A DNA stretch of 64,000 bases from Leptodontidium sp. MPI-SDFR-AT-0119 (GCA_020726505.1 JAHLEZ010000002.1:3844001-3908000); one strand, 5' to 3'. Shown: positions 30,585 through 43,500, numbered from the stretch's first letter. Notes: generated by a model not told the origin, from the letters alone. Numbers and translations: made by a program.

Positions 30585-32958
30585 TCAAAGCCCTCCTTCC
30601 ATTAGAATTTCTCTCAGTGCGTCGTGGTCTACCACCTCTGGCTTGACATTGCTAGGTGCTTTCTCCATCTTCTTCACAAATCCTGGGATGGGTCCCTTCT
30701 GATTGATGCCAGGCGAACGACCCATGAATGCCTTCAATGGATCGATAACAGGCGTGCTTACAGCTCTTTGCTGAGGAGGTACTGCCAGATATGAAGCCCC
30801 GAGATCGCTCGAGGACTTCTGAGGAGTCACACCCCAGCGACCAAACACCCAACCACCCAGCTTAGTCTTGATTCCTTCATTTGAATTCGATGAAGAGATG
30901 GACCGAGTGTCGCTGCTGTTCGCCCGCATACTTTGCAGGTATGCAGTGCTGTCGCGTGTCTGACGAGACATCGTTGCTCGAGGGGTAACCATCGAAGAAC
31001 TCGTAATCGTGTCCATTGATACGACGGTGGTTGGCGTTCCAAGTCGGGTACGTGGGCGAAGGAGAGCGCTGCCCCCTCGAATAGTGATCTGCGAAGGTCT
31101 GGATTTGAGGGTGTGGATGTCAATTCCGGATATCGACAAAATGGATTCATGCGATGTCGAGTGTCGTAGTCGTGGTTGCAGAGATGTAGTCCAGTGATCC
31201 TGTTCGGTGTCTGTGGAAAGATATTCTGTATCACGGGACGTGTCTGATGGAGTTGTATCGTTCTCCAAAGAGGGTGTTGGCTGAAGATCCGCGAGAGCTT
31301 CCACATCATCGTCCTCCTCGTGAATCACATGAGGCTGGAAATTACTCGCAGGCATGAAACTTCGCGCCGATACTTCCGACCCTCGCTTGCGATGATGGAG
31401 AGGTTGAAATTGTGGTGACAGAGGATCGACACTAGAAGAAGGTGAAGTAGGTCGAGACGAGTCGATATCCAGCCTATCGAGCCTATCGAAGAGTCCACTA
31501 TGGCGATACATGGATTGGGGAGAACTCGGCACCGAGGAAGGTGCAAAGTCAGACATCTGCGCGGACTGCACCGACCACCGATTGTTTGGTGTAATTGGGG
31601 CCGGTATCGTAACTGAGGTTTGTGACAAGATGGCACTGGCAGAATCCTGAGTTCTGGGTGTCCTTGGGGACTGCATTCCTTTGGGAGGAGTAAACAGTGC
31701 CGTGTTAAGAGAGGTTCGCTTCTTCTTTGGTCGACGAACCTCCTCCTTTTTCGGTGTATGATAATGGTGATGAATGTGCAGGGCTTGCGAGATGACAGTA
31801 GGTTCCTTCTCTTCTTTTGGAGCAAGCTCTGCTCTCAGAGTGGGTGGTCCAGACCCATCTCCATTATCCTCCACCACTGGCTGATGCATGAGCAGCTGTT
31901 CGCGAAGCATCTGGACCTCATCGTTCGAGTTCATGAGCATTTCCCTTAACTCTACAATGCCCATTTGAAGATTGGCGTTGTCCTGCAAGATATCCTTGAC
32001 AAAATGCGAGACAACATTACTTCCGTGCTTGCCATTTCCGGTCGTGGCAGCCGCGGCGCCTTTCAGTCTCCCTGCAGCAGTATCAAGCTCTCTCTCGACA
32101 GCTCGCTGTCTTTCCATACGACCCATAACCTCGACATGTTTCTCTTTCTCCTCCCTGGCCTCACGCTCGATCTGATCCAGCTGCTGCTGAAGGTTGGCCA
32201 ACCTGCGCTCCGCCGATCTCCATCTCTGAATCGCCGACCTTTCTTCCTCTTGGCTCGTTATGATCGTCCGCTGCAGTAGATCTTGCTCTTGTTCGAGTGC
32301 AGCCAGTTGCATCTCTAAGTCCTGAGTCCTCGATGCCAGTAGTTCCAAGCGTCGTAATTCCTGGCGCGTTGAGAAAAGTGTCGCTTCGAGGGACTTGATG
32401 TGTGTTTCGGATTCGGTGGCCGTTCCGTTCAACCCCTCCAACTGATCCAGCAACTCCCGATTCTCCTCGACCGATTTCGCATTCTCGTGTTCCAATGCTC
32501 TCTTATCGGCCTCGAGTTTCTCGATCTTGGTGCTCATATCGAGTCGATCGCGTTCTGCATCTTGCATGTATTGCTCGTGCCTGACAAGCAAAGCCTGCAA
32601 AGCGAAAGTCAGCGATTTACTCATTTCGACGCGCTGTGAACGGCCCGGTCTGGTGAGGTAATCTTTGCAAACATATCCACCTTCATATACTTTTTTCAAT
32701 ATGACCCAGGATGTTCCATGTTACGCATAATTTCCCCAGCAGAAAAGAATGGGGGGGACGAGGACGAGGAATGCAACTTACTTGGCCCAGGGAAGCGGCC
32801 GTCCGAACTTCTTTCTCGAGATCGTCCAGGGCAACTGTGTTGTGTTTAAGATATGCGCAATCGGTGCGACCGCAGCAGCACCGGAGCGTGGGTGTTGTCG
32901 AGCAACATGTTGGGATTTCGCTGATGAGGGCCTCGAGTTCGTCCTCCTCGGGCTCCAT
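30585..32958 (-). CDS. Large coiled-coil protein with a Cys-rich N-terminus, function unknown
   Basis: Exons are 32958-32782 and 32594-30585 (187-bp intron, GTAAGT/TTGCAG, phase 0), giving 728 residues. The N-terminus is acidic (MEPEEDELEALISEIP), then a cluster of six cysteines (Cys18, 19, 27, 28, 29, 34; core RCCCGRTDC). From about 40 to 290 there is an almost continuous coiled coil (DRLDMSTKIEKLEADKRALE; LERQ/REAREEKEKHVEVMGRM). A conserved-looking block HFVKDILQDNANLQMGIVEL ends the coil. The second half is Ser/Thr/Pro-rich and low-complexity with an HIHHHYH stretch, and looks disordered and phosphorylatable. The C-terminus is helical and acidic. I cannot name it. Similar architecture occurs in spindle-pole or septum-associated proteins, but that is only an analogy. 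Confidence 0.82.
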
Positions 32959-34177
32959 AGCGCGTTAGACGAGTGCTACAGTGAGCTTATTGGGAGATCT
33001 GGTGTTGCGTCGCACTTGTAGCATAGTTGCGACGGTCGAAGGGGAGAAAGGACAGGTCGTCGGTGCCTTTTTGTTGAAGATGTCGAGGTCGTCGATCAGG
33101 GTCGCAGAAGCAGGTTGCGTTTGCAAATGGTCACGATGCGAGGAGATGAGTGGTGGGGAGTCAGGGACTTGGCCTGGATGATTGGCTTGACGGTAGTTCA
33201 GGGATCCCACGCTACGTCACCCCCCAGCCTCTTTCTTCCAACCCAGCCTCCAGCTTTTCTTGACTGTCAATAATTTCGCGAACATCTCGCGTCGGATTTC
33301 TCTGCTCCTAATTCCCATAGTTGTGAGTGAACAACACTATTTGAAAGTTCAGGTAGTGCCAAAAGCCCAGTCTCAGAATCGGCGACTTTGTGCAATCCCT
33401 GAGCCAGCCAGAAACTGTGCCGAGGATAAACAGATCTTCAAAACAAACACAAACAGGGGGTTTCTTCCCGAAACATCGGGAGCAACGGATTTGTTTACAT
33501 GATTTTTGTTTCGTTTGGCAAACGGAGTCTGCTCCTGGGTTACTCGAGCAATTTTCCCTGGACATGGAGATCTAACCAACCCGAGTCTCTTTGAGGGAGT
33601 ATTTATCCAGAAATGATTCTCCGACGGAACTTGGGCCTGTACTGGGGTGGGGCTCTTGCTGAGGATATGACATGCTTGAGAAGGAAAATAAAGCTAATTT
33701 CTGATACAACCTTGAGAGAGCCGGGCTGCTAATCAAGGGCAAGAGCATGCCATTGCCTTTTATGTTGCATATTTGTTCCATGACATTGGGATGCCAGGAA
33801 AGTCGATGCGAGGCTCGCGTAATTCTACTTCCTCTTAAGCTGCAACTTTTTTTGATGCCACTGAGACTAAAAGATCATCATTCTTTTCTCTGAAGACCGA
33901 AGACTAAGCCTAAAAGTCACAAGACTGAGATTTTACAGACGGCTCAATGATGCAAAAAAGTGGCTCTTGTTGCTCGTACGCGTAGTAGTTACACGCGATA
34001 CACCCAACTGCCCTCGAGTCTGCAGAAACATTTGTTTACTCACTCGCTAGGCACCTTTTTTTTTCAACCAATATTGAACACCCATCAAATGCAATCACAA
34101 ACTCTCGAAACAATCACCACATATTCCAATGCCTTCTAAAAAGTATAATCCCAGTCTCCACCACGACTCCACACAAA
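32959..34177. other. Intergenic, no gene seen
   Basis: 1.2 kb between two minus-strand genes. The left half is the promoter of the coiled-coil gene. Antisense and sense frames up to 85 codons are present but none is convincing. A run of T near 34058-34067 and an ACGCGT near 33978 were noted. No RNA gene seen. Confidence 0.45.
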
Positions 34178-35665
34178 TTAAGCCGAGATTCCCCTCTCCC
34201 AAGCCATTTTCTCTCTATGCATCGACCACATAACAAAATAATACGACGCCAAAGCCCAAATAGTAAGGTAAGCAAACAGCACCCCCAGAGAAAGCCCAAA
34301 CGCATAATGGAAATGCAGCTTCCAGATGACCGCCGACAGACACCCGAGATAGATCACTACACCCGCAATCCACCACCAAGTGAGATACGTAAACATGCGT
34401 CTGAACGCCTTCGAGTTGTCGTACCGGGTATTGTACCGCACGCGAAACTCGCGGTCTTGCAGCCCATCCACGGCGATGAAATCTTCCGCTGCGTAGTAGA
34501 TGAACGGCCGCATTGCACTGCCTCTCGCGTGCGAATTGATGCCAATGGGTAATGTGATGGGGCAAATTGATATCAGCATCACGCAACCGAGGAAGGCCAT
34601 CAGGAAGCCAGGGGAGTAGAGATACAGTTTGGGGATTTCGAGGGTACTCCCTACTACAAAGGGTATCAGGGCGCAGATCATCGATACGCCGTAGACCCAA
34701 GATGTGGCATCCAGTTCCCACTTTGAGCGAGAGAGGAGAGGAGCACAGAGTTCGCGATATCTCAACAGGCGTATAACGCGAACGACTAGGATGTAGAGCT
34801 CACCGAAACCGAAGGATATCACGGCGTATCCGAGGATTTCGTCGTCGTATTCGATTTGGGGGATCGAGCAGGTTCGAATTGGTTGGTTCTGTCGGCGGCA
34901 TTCTCGGCTTCGTTGGCGGACTCGGGCATTGTACTGTTGGAGAGTTAGTCTTGTTATCATATTGGGGGTGTGAGTGGGATGAGAGAAGACGGGGATCTTA
35001 CCCAGGAGTAATAGATGATTATAGGAACTACAACGTCGAAGAGAATGATTATGGCAGGTCCAATTGTGATGGAGAGATGGTCACTAGAGACAGGTTATGT
35101 TAACATTGCTCAGACATGATAGTACAACAGGAAAAAACATGCTTTCTTTCGGTTGAGGAGTTTTCTGGATGAAATGAGAGGGAAAGTCTTACGTGGCTCT
35201 CGGCCTCTTCTGGGCGAGTTTCTCCAACGGTGGACGTGGTGGAGGCAAAGGAGCTGCTTTAGGATCATCCATTCCATCAAGTGTAGACTCTGCCCCATCA
35301 GCCGTCGTAGCATCCTCACCCATGGAATCAGAAGATGCATTATGATATCCAATTTGCTGATCGGAATCGTTGGCAGGATGTATCTCACCCTCTTTCGCCA
35401 CCCTAGCTCTGACTCTGTCTTGTTCAGCCATTGCTGCAGCCAATTCTTCTTTCTCTGGATCTTCATTCACACTTTCCAGTACATTTTCCTGTTCTTCGAG
35501 AAATGTCCTGTCGTTCTTATGTGCTCTGACTGCATCCCGGTCTGCCTTTTCCGGATCTTCAGGTAATGCTCTGTCCCGTTGTTCTGCTCTGATAGCATTT
35601 CGCTGCATCACTGTGCCTTGTTGACGACTCCCAACTCCACTACTGACAACTTGCGGAGCAGACAT
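34178..35665 (-). CDS. Multi-pass integral membrane protein, unknown function
   Basis: Exons are 35665-35193, 35083-35002 and 34933-34178 (GTAAGA/CTCTAG and GTAAGA/CAACAG borders), giving 436 residues. The first about 158 residues are hydrophilic, rich in Arg, Glu, Asp and Ala, and probably cytosolic. Then follow about six or seven hydrophobic spans: IGPAIIILFDVVVPIIIYY (exon 2), YAVISFGFGELYILVVRVI, WVYGVSMICALIPFVVG, FLMAFLGCVMLISICPI, WWWIAGVVIYLGCLSAVIW, and a long last one, LGVLFAYLTIWALASYYFV. There is no signal peptide. Family not recognised. A seven-span receptor-like topology is possible but not supported by any motif. The ATG at 35665 (MSAPQ) is the first ATG of the open frame. Confidence 0.8.
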
Positions 35666-36483
35666 TTGCAAAAGAATCTGCCTGAGAGAATTTAACACTC
35701 GAAAAAGAAATCAAATCAAATAGAAAAAAATTGCAAGAGAGAAAGAATATCTTGTACGAGAAAGAAGGTAAGCTATCAATTTTCCCCAAGATGAAACGGA
35801 ACATAATATGCTTTGAAGAAAGTCAAGCGGTCTGCCTATCTTACTCGTGTAGTCTCTGCTCACTTACCGCCCGGTCTGTCTAAGAGTTTCTCCTATGTTG
35901 CAACGAATAGGAGCTAGCTCCCTTCCCCTTCCTTCCAAAAGAGTTCTAGAAGATAGGAAGGCACATTGGTGCCCGAGAGGAGCTGGGCTAAGGAGCAAGT
36001 TGGGCTGAGGTTTGGGCAGAGTCCAGACCAAGCAAAGGCCACTTGGCCTTTGTCTCTCTTCCTTAATGGAGGAGTGTAAGACCAGACCATGGGAAAGTGC
36101 CTTTCTGCACCATGATTCGGTCTTTGGCATGTGCTTTAGAGAGTCGAAACGTCGGACCAGTGGAGGACTTGCGTTAGTTGGCATTTTGAGGTCTCAACCA
36201 TGGTGATGTTAGAGTTTTCGGTTGGTTGTGAAACTGCCGAGACTAACGAACGGAAGCCGGTTGTTTTTATTCTCAAAAGCAGCCACTAACGACTATTACC
36301 ATCAGATCGAAAAGAGAAGCCTGTCCTTTTCTGAATAACTATTAATGTTTCAAGATTGGCGTCGATGTAGCTGGGAGTGTGGCTGTGGATTATCCCAAAC
36401 CTTGTCAAAAAATACATATAATCTCTTTGAAGCAATGTGTCTCAGGTACAATACATGAAGGTGTCGTTAAATTTCTGAGAACA
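35666..36483. other. Intergenic, no gene seen
   Basis: 818 bp between minus-strand genes. It contains AG/TC-rich patches near 35890-36070. A 106-codon minus-strand frame at 35864-36184 has no recognisable feature. The left end is the promoter of the membrane-protein gene. Confidence 0.45.
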
Positions 36484-38181
36484 TTATAACTGAGAATGAT
36501 TGAAATTCTCTATCTGTGCCAGAATCTCTTCACATTTCTGCTCAAAAGGTTGCAGGATAGGGCCAACTTCGTCCAGATAACTCCGAAGAGCAACCTTTCC
36601 TTTGAAGTTTAGATGTCTATACACAACGACCAACTCCTTGTCGAAGTATTGTATGCCATCCACATCACCAGCGTTAAGTCGACCAATCATGATAATCCAC
36701 AGCAAGACATCCAAGTGAGAGGGTATTGATGTCTCAACATGCATAGAAGTCGAGATCGACCTGACAGCGCCGATCAATCTGATCACCAGACCCTTGATGT
36801 TTAGCGGAGGCATTACCCTCAGGACTGTATCGATATACAAAAACACTGCCAGGCGAAAGGGGTCTTGAAGGTCGGTAGAATTGATCGATTCCGGTTCGAA
36901 CCACGGCTGGGGTGAAAGGAGTTGATACTCCAGCAGGTAAATGGCCTCGCTGAGTGCCAGTTGATTGAAAACTCCACATGGGTCTAAGTATCTCACTGCA
37001 GTAAGAATCCTCAGAACTTGAAGCATTCCGTGCATTGACCACTTTGAATATGAATTCTCGTATGCCTTGAGGAAACAGAAGTCGTTTTTGGATAGTGATG
37101 GAAGAAGCGCTTTGAGGGTGGTGGAGAAATCCTCTCGTGGTCGTGTGAGTGGAAATCGAGGTGAACAGCCCCAAGTGGTGGCGTAAAATATATCTATCCT
37201 GTAGAATGATCAGGCTCGTTATCTTTCGTAGGAATGTTTTGTGGTTCGAGTGCCGACATACATGTTCAGTGTCCTTCTCAGTCGCGGTGGGAGCTTATCC
37301 AACCCGCCACGAGCCTGAACTATCTGCTGAAGCCCGTTCATATGCAGAGTAGCATGCTTAATAGTTCCTGTTAGGGTCTTTCTCAAGTAAGTATCTAGTT
37401 CGGAGGTGGTGGAATAGACGAACATTGTGAGTCACGAGAAGCCCGACTGCCCCGATTGTTTCATCAGTCGATTGTAGAGTACAGTTACTCAGTCGCCGGC
37501 ACACAAGGCTCAGTGTTTTTTGGCAATGAAAGAGGTCGTTCGGTCCAGTGTTGTAGTACACAGATGCAATAGACAAGCTTGCGTGAAAAATGGCGTCGTC
37601 ATTTCCGGCAGCGCCCACGAGGTCGTAGAACAGATGCTGCATATCTACAATTTGACTGGTAACTGGATGCAGGTTAGCAGTAGAGCATCAGCTGAATTGT
37701 CAGAGATAAGGAAAGGTGCCTACTTACAGTATTGGGCCGTAGTCAGGATCTTCAACTCTGTTAAGGGGGGCAAGGAAGCAGGGCTAGTCTGGAGTTGGCA
37801 CTGTATACTCCTGGAATATCCATGAGAGGGTTGATGGGCGTCATCAGGAACATTAGCGATAGAATTCATCGTCGTCTCGGGAACCACACTTGTATTATCA
37901 AACTCTAGATATGCGTCGTTGGACTTGCATCTAGAATATGACGCAGCTTGACGACGGACTCTTTTCAGTGGCTTCCGAGACGAAAGAGCGAATCGTGACT
38001 TCCCAGCTACCAAGCCATTGTTTAATGTTGGTACAGAAGATGAAGCTGTCTGATTGGGAATGGCTTGAAGTCCTGCCAGTGCTTTCCGAGATCGGTATGC
38101 GTTGGACTTGACAAGCTTCCGGATTGCATCGTCGTTGGCTGCATGAGATGGATCACCGTCAAGGGTGATGAACCTCAACAT
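36484..38181 (-). CDS. Fungal-specific transcription-factor-domain protein without zinc cluster
   Basis: Proposed exons are 38181-37728, 37662-37424, 37356-37262 and 37198-36484, giving 500 residues. The start MLRFITLDGDP followed by AIRKLVKSNAYRSRK resembles a common Pezizomycotina group that has the Fungal_trans_2 domain but no N-terminal Zn2Cys6 cluster. The first 100 residues are basic (SRKPLKRVRRQ) and may bind DNA or act as an NLS. Later parts show IGAVGLLVTHN, HMNGLQQIVQARGGL and, after an intron with donor GTATGT, YATTWGCSPRFPL, which are typical of the family. The intron between 37424 and 37356 is uncertain. A second in-frame solution (donor at 37419, acceptor at 37368) also works. 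The C-terminus is helical. Its target genes are unknown. Confidence 0.75.
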
Positions 38182-39015
38182 GGGACCTTCGATACTTGCT
38201 TCTGTGCTTTAATCAACTCTCTATACTACGTCTATAGTGGAAAGGGCTCAGTCAAATGCATCGCAAAGACTCGTGATTAGTGATCACTCCATCTCGCCCA
38301 CTCGTGAAGCATCGGGCAACTTACTTGACTTTTCCATTTTAAGTGTTGGTTTCTGCTGACTGATCTATTGTCGATGTCTCCCATCAAAAAGCTCGCCATA
38401 TCTCGTTGGGGATCTTGGTTTGAGAATTGGTCCTGTACGAAGGTGTACGGTACATGGCCAAGACCAGGCCAGGTCATGCCGGGATTGAGTCTGAGACTTC
38501 GCTTGGCTGTCTAGCGCCTCGAGTAAGAATTACCCGATTCGGACAGTCACCAACTCCATTCCATTTCTGGAGATTTTTAATTGCATTTCCTGTAATTGTC
38601 GGTTCTGACTCCCTCGCCTATGGTAATTGGTGTATTTAAAATGCCCAGATGTTTAAAATATCCAATTTCCCTTCACCAAAATCGGGTTCTATTATGTTCA
38701 CGACCTAAGCGAGGACTTGAATCCGGACATTCTAAATACACCGATTTCCAGGGGTGAGGAGTGGGAACAGAAAATTACTGACACAAATAACCAATAAATA
38801 TCTCGAGAATTGGAGTCATGCCGTCGTATCCCATGCACTAGCGATACAAACCCTGGCTTGTCCCCATTCAGCACAAGTGCTCAATCTACCTAGACGTTCA
38901 GTCTTTTCTTCTTTCACTCTCTTTCCATATCTTTCTGCACCCTCTAAATACCGATCAAGCTTCTCTTAAGACTTGATAGCAATTCAGCCTTTGTATTGGA
39001 CCTGTCCATCTTGCA
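38182..39015. other. Divergent intergenic region, no gene seen
   Basis: 834 bp between the transcription-factor gene and the PSST-like gene, so it holds both promoters. AT-rich patches lie near 38625-38665 and 38780-38810. Short open frames only (for example 38754-38969). Confidence 0.45.
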
Positions 39016-39799
39016 ATGAACAGTCTGGTCAAATGGCGACCTCGCTACGTGGAGGCTCGCATTATATGCCGCAAACCGATTCCTCCTCCTCCAAGCATCG
39101 CAAACCAGAAATGGGCTCATTCTTCTTCGAATTCTCAACCGACGAGAGTCAGTACTACAGGCAAGGAGAGACGAGAGGTGGTACTCGCTAGTGCAGACAA
39201 ACCTGTAGGAGCTTTGCAATACGTATTGTAAGAAGGAGCGCTCATTCCTCTTCTTGTCAGCGAAGTGATGTATCGACTAATGTTTTATCTCACCAGATCG
39301 AAGGCCGATGATCTCGCCGCCTGGGTACGAAATAGTTCAATGCATCCCATGACTTTTGGACTCGCCTGCTGTGCTGTTGAGATGATGCATTGTTCTACGC
39401 CTCGATACGATCAAGACCGACTCGGTATCATCTTCCGCGCTTCTCCTCGACAATCAGATGTTATGATCGTGGCAGGGACTCTGACAAACAAGATGGCTCC
39501 CGCACTACGGCAGGTGTATGACCAAATGCCTGAGCCGAGATGGGTGATCAGTATGGGGAGTTGTGCCAATGGAGGAGGATACTATCATTACAGTTACTCG
39601 GTTGTGAGGGGATGCGATAGAGTTGTTCCGGTGGATATATATGTTCCTGGTTGTGAGTCATTGCTGTCTTGGGGACCGCAGGATGAACTATTGACTGGCG
39701 ACAGGTCCTCCAACATCTGAGGCATTGCTGTATGGAATATTTCAACTCCAAAAGAAGATTCGTCGGACAAAGGTCACTCGAATGTGGTACCGCAAATAG
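39016..39799 (+). CDS. Complex I PSST/NuoB-type subunit (NDUFS7-like), divergent
   Basis: Iron-sulfur subunit carrying cluster N2, the last relay to ubiquinone in NADH dehydrogenase. Exons are 39016-39227, 39297-39652 and 39705-39799 (introns 69 and 52 bp), giving 220 residues. The first about 60 residues are Arg/Ser/Pro-rich, as for mitochondrial import. The four cluster ligands are present: Cys95-Cys96 ([10 protein letters not shown]), Cys160 ([10 protein letters not shown]) and Cys190 ([14 protein letters not shown]). The quinone-site block [22 protein letters not shown] is intact and the C-terminus is TRMWYRK. However, the segment after QYVL reads [21 protein letters not shown]. In PSST proteins this region normally reads close to TTLDQ..NWAR..SLWPMTFG, so an almost invariant Trp is His87 here. 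This could be a diverged paralogue rather than the main subunit. Confidence 0.85.
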
Positions 39800-40589
39800 T
39801 GGTTAACATTTTTTGTTCTCGCAGGTTTTGACTGCCTGATACTGTATTCACTTTTTATATTTTATAGAGTAGTAAGGTTCTTCATGGTACTGATTGCATT
39901 TGTATTTGCCGCCATTTTTCTCCCCCACAGCGAATTACGGAGGTCCGATATCCATACAGCTTCTAATCAGGTAATGTGTGGGCCATAAACACCAGCCATC
40001 TTTGGAGTAATCTAGGAGACAGTGGTAATAGCAAGAAAAGTGATAAGGGGGATGTGAAGAGTAAATTAGCTAAGTCAACATAACTTTCCCAGGTTTCTAT
40101 CGAATTAACAGCAATAGACAAACAGTAGTCTGCCTCCACCAGCCTCCAAGAAATAGGCGAAATTATCCTCCGCTTCCACTCAATACACCAATCTTGGTCT
40201 GCCAATCGGTGGACCGTAACAGCGGACTACTTCACTTGATTATGCTGTGTGTTCCCCCATCCTTCACTCCCCCTGGCAATTAGATCCTCAACTTGGAGAC
40301 GATTGCCCTACAATTTGATGTGTATTTTTGTCAATCAAAATAAGCATGTAGGAATGAAAGCTCTTCTCGCAGTGTTCAACAATACCAGCCCACCAAGGCA
40401 AAGGGTAGGAGTGCGGAGCCATGAATTGCGGTGTATATCTTTAAATGGCGGTGTATTGCCACAACTTTGTCAACGAATGAATAACTTCCAGAAAATAAGC
40501 CGAAGTTAAACATCAGGAATTCTATCTGTTGACTGATCTTTGATAAATGTATGACTGATGAACGATAAATCTATGACTCTCAAGACTAT
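39800..40589. other. Convergent intergenic region, no gene seen
   Basis: 790 bp between the 3' ends of the PSST-like gene and the 5-oxoprolinase gene. AT-rich, with only short frames (up to 86 codons). Nothing recognised. Confidence 0.5.
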
Positions 40590-43500
40590 TTACGCCTGAA
40601 GAGCCATCTCTTCTCTACTAGCATGACTTCCACCTCTCCACGCAAGTCTAGGATCCTTCTCCTTATTCTCCTCCTTCTTATCGCCGACATTCCCCCATCC
40701 ACCGCCTCCAGGGGTATTGATAATAATCCTCTCACCAGCCTTCATAGCAGCCGTATTCTTGCCTCCCATGTTGATGAACCGCTCTTCATACACTGCTTCA
40801 TCGACATCATCTCCCGACCCATTCAACAACATATCCGACCTCTCAGGATTACTAGTCTCCACTTTGCGCACCCAGATATTGAGTCCGCATTCTCCGTCCT
40901 CACCTCCTGCCAGTCCGTAGGGGTGGTATACTCTCCTCTCGCTGAGGATCGATACTTGAACTGGTATCCTGAACTCGATATCGCGGATAACCCCATCTCC
41001 ACCTCGGTGCTTGCCAGCTCCTCCAGAGCCAGGTCTGAGAGAGAACTCTCTCAGAAGTACGGGATATCTCCTTTCAAAGACCTCTGCATCCGTGATCCGC
41101 GTGTTTGTCATATGTGTGTGAACACCAGAAGTGCCTTCCCAACCCTTCCCAGCACCACTCCCACCAGCAATAGTCTCATAGTACCCGAAACCCTTGATGT
41201 CTTCCTGTCCTTCAATATTACCCCCAAAGCCAAACGTCAGATTGTTGCAGTCTCCTTGGGAGGCAGCACAGGCTTGGAAAGCTTTGAGGATCACATCTGT
41301 GACTCGCTGAGAAGTAAGAACGTTGCCACCGACAACGGCGGCTTTGTCTGATGGCGAGAGGAATGATTTGGGTGGGATCAAGACTTTGATGGGCTTTAGA
41401 CATCCTTGGTTCAGTGGGATGTCTTCGGATATCAGACTGCGGAGACAGTAGATAATCGCACTGTACGTAACTGCTTGTGGAGCATTTGTGTTTCCTTTAA
41501 AACATTAGAACTGTTTGATGTAGTTGGGAAGGCAAGGGAATATACCATAGACCTCTGGACCGGTCCCAGCAAAGTCAAATACAGCTTCCCCTTTCTCTGC
41601 ATCGATCGTGATTTTGAGCTTGATGGGACTTCCGTCATCCATCCAGTCTACAGCTGTCAAGTCTTGCCCTTCAAATCGCTTGCTCACATCCTTGAGAAGA
41701 TTTCTGACGCTGAGCTCGGCATTCTCCTGGATGGCAACCATATAAGAGTTGACAGTGTCCTCACCATATTCTTCAATCAAGGAAGAAATCAAGTTGATTC
41801 CCTTCATGTTCGAAGAGATCTGGGCCTTCAAGTCCGAGATATTATCAGACAAGCATCTCGTACCACTGCATCCCTTGTATTTTGCAGGTTCCTTGAGTAG
41901 TAACTCGGTGATGCGTTCCTCGTTAAACTTCCCGGCGCTGACAAGTTTTTCGGACTTGATAGCCGCACCTTCTTGGTACAATTCTCGAGAGTGTGGCGGC
42001 ATGCTGCCAGGGAGGATACCTCCAATGTCGGCGTGGTGGGCACGAGATGCGCAATAAAAGAGGATAGTCTTCCCTGCTTGATCAAAAGCTGGAGTGATGA
42101 CTGTGATATCCGGAAGATGTGTTCCTCCAAATTCAGGATGGTTGGATACGAGTACATCCCCCTTCACCAACTTCCCCCTCCATATTTCGGCTTGACGCTT
42201 TACGCCTGGAGGAAGTCAGTAAATGCCCTATTAAGGGTACTTATGAAAAATGTGGACTTCTTTCTAGACATTTCTGTGACATCCAAGAAGTAAGTTTTGG
42301 GCTTGCTCAATACTTACAGGTTGACATGCTTCCTAAGTGGACAGGCAAATGCGGTGCATTGGCAACTAAGCCACCAGTAGAATCGAAGAGGGCACATGAG
42401 TAGTCTAGGCGTTCTTTGACGTTCGTACTCACACTCGTTTTCTGGAGTGCTCGGCCCATCTGCTCAGCAATAGCCTAGGGAACGGGGGAGTTAGCGATTG
42501 AATCAGAGATGTTGTGAGAAAATGATGAGACATGTCTCTAGCTCATTTTGAGACATCCAAAAAAGAAATTCATACCATAAACCTGTGAGCGAAGATACTG
42601 AGCATAATTGGATCGGTGTCTTTCGTATCATCAGGCTTGGAAATTCTAGACATGTGTCAGTAAGTCTATCGAGGCATTGACTCGGCAGGACTCACTCATT
42701 ATTACTGAGCTCTTTTTCACCAACATTGATAACAACGTGGGTCTCAATGATCAATGACGAAGTTCCTGGAGGTACCACAACCGTCTGAGTGCCATCGCAC
42801 AGAATTGCTGGCCCTTGGATCCTATCACCTACATCTAGATCTTCGAGTTTGTAAATCGGAGTATCCTTTCTTCCCCCATCGAAATACACCTTCGACCTCT
42901 TGTACTCCTTGTCACCGGATTTGACATCCTTTGGCTTGATCTCCTCCAGTTGCTGGTCCACAGTCTTGCCTAAACCTTCGAAGCTCTTTCCGATACCTCG
43001 GACTCGTACATCGTCTACAATAATATCCCGATCAAACGTGAATCCGAATTCTTGCTGATGCTGCTTAACGAAGGCTTTTCCAAAGGCACATTCGTCTCCA
43101 TCGAACTCCTTCTGGGCATCCTCCTTCGACGGCTTGACAATCATCAATGCTGATTCGGTACCTCGGTACCGCATATTGAGATATTCCTCGAATATAATAG
43201 AGTCACCTTCGAAACCCTGCTCTTTCAAGGCCGCTGTTGACTTTTCTTTCAGTTCCTCGATCTTCTTGATTAATGCATCTTTAGATTCTCCTTTGTCTGC
43301 CCATACTTTTGATTCTGGTTCTTGTCGTTCTTCGACAACGTCTGCGAGGGACTAACATGCGAGTCTCAAGTCAGCACCGAACAAAAATAAAAGGGTACTT
43401 CAAAGTAGCTGTAAGATGAACATAGAGCATGGCCTACCATGCCATAAGCCGAGAGGACCGACGAGTAACGATGCACCAACGTCTGTCGAATCCCGAGACT

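Noticed and set aside
36012..36206. Short plus-strand frame between two minus-strand genes
   Set aside because: 64 codons, no motif, AG/TC-rich bias explains the open frame.
40623..41351. 242-codon plus-strand frame
   Set aside because: Antisense shadow of the last exon of 5-oxoprolinase.
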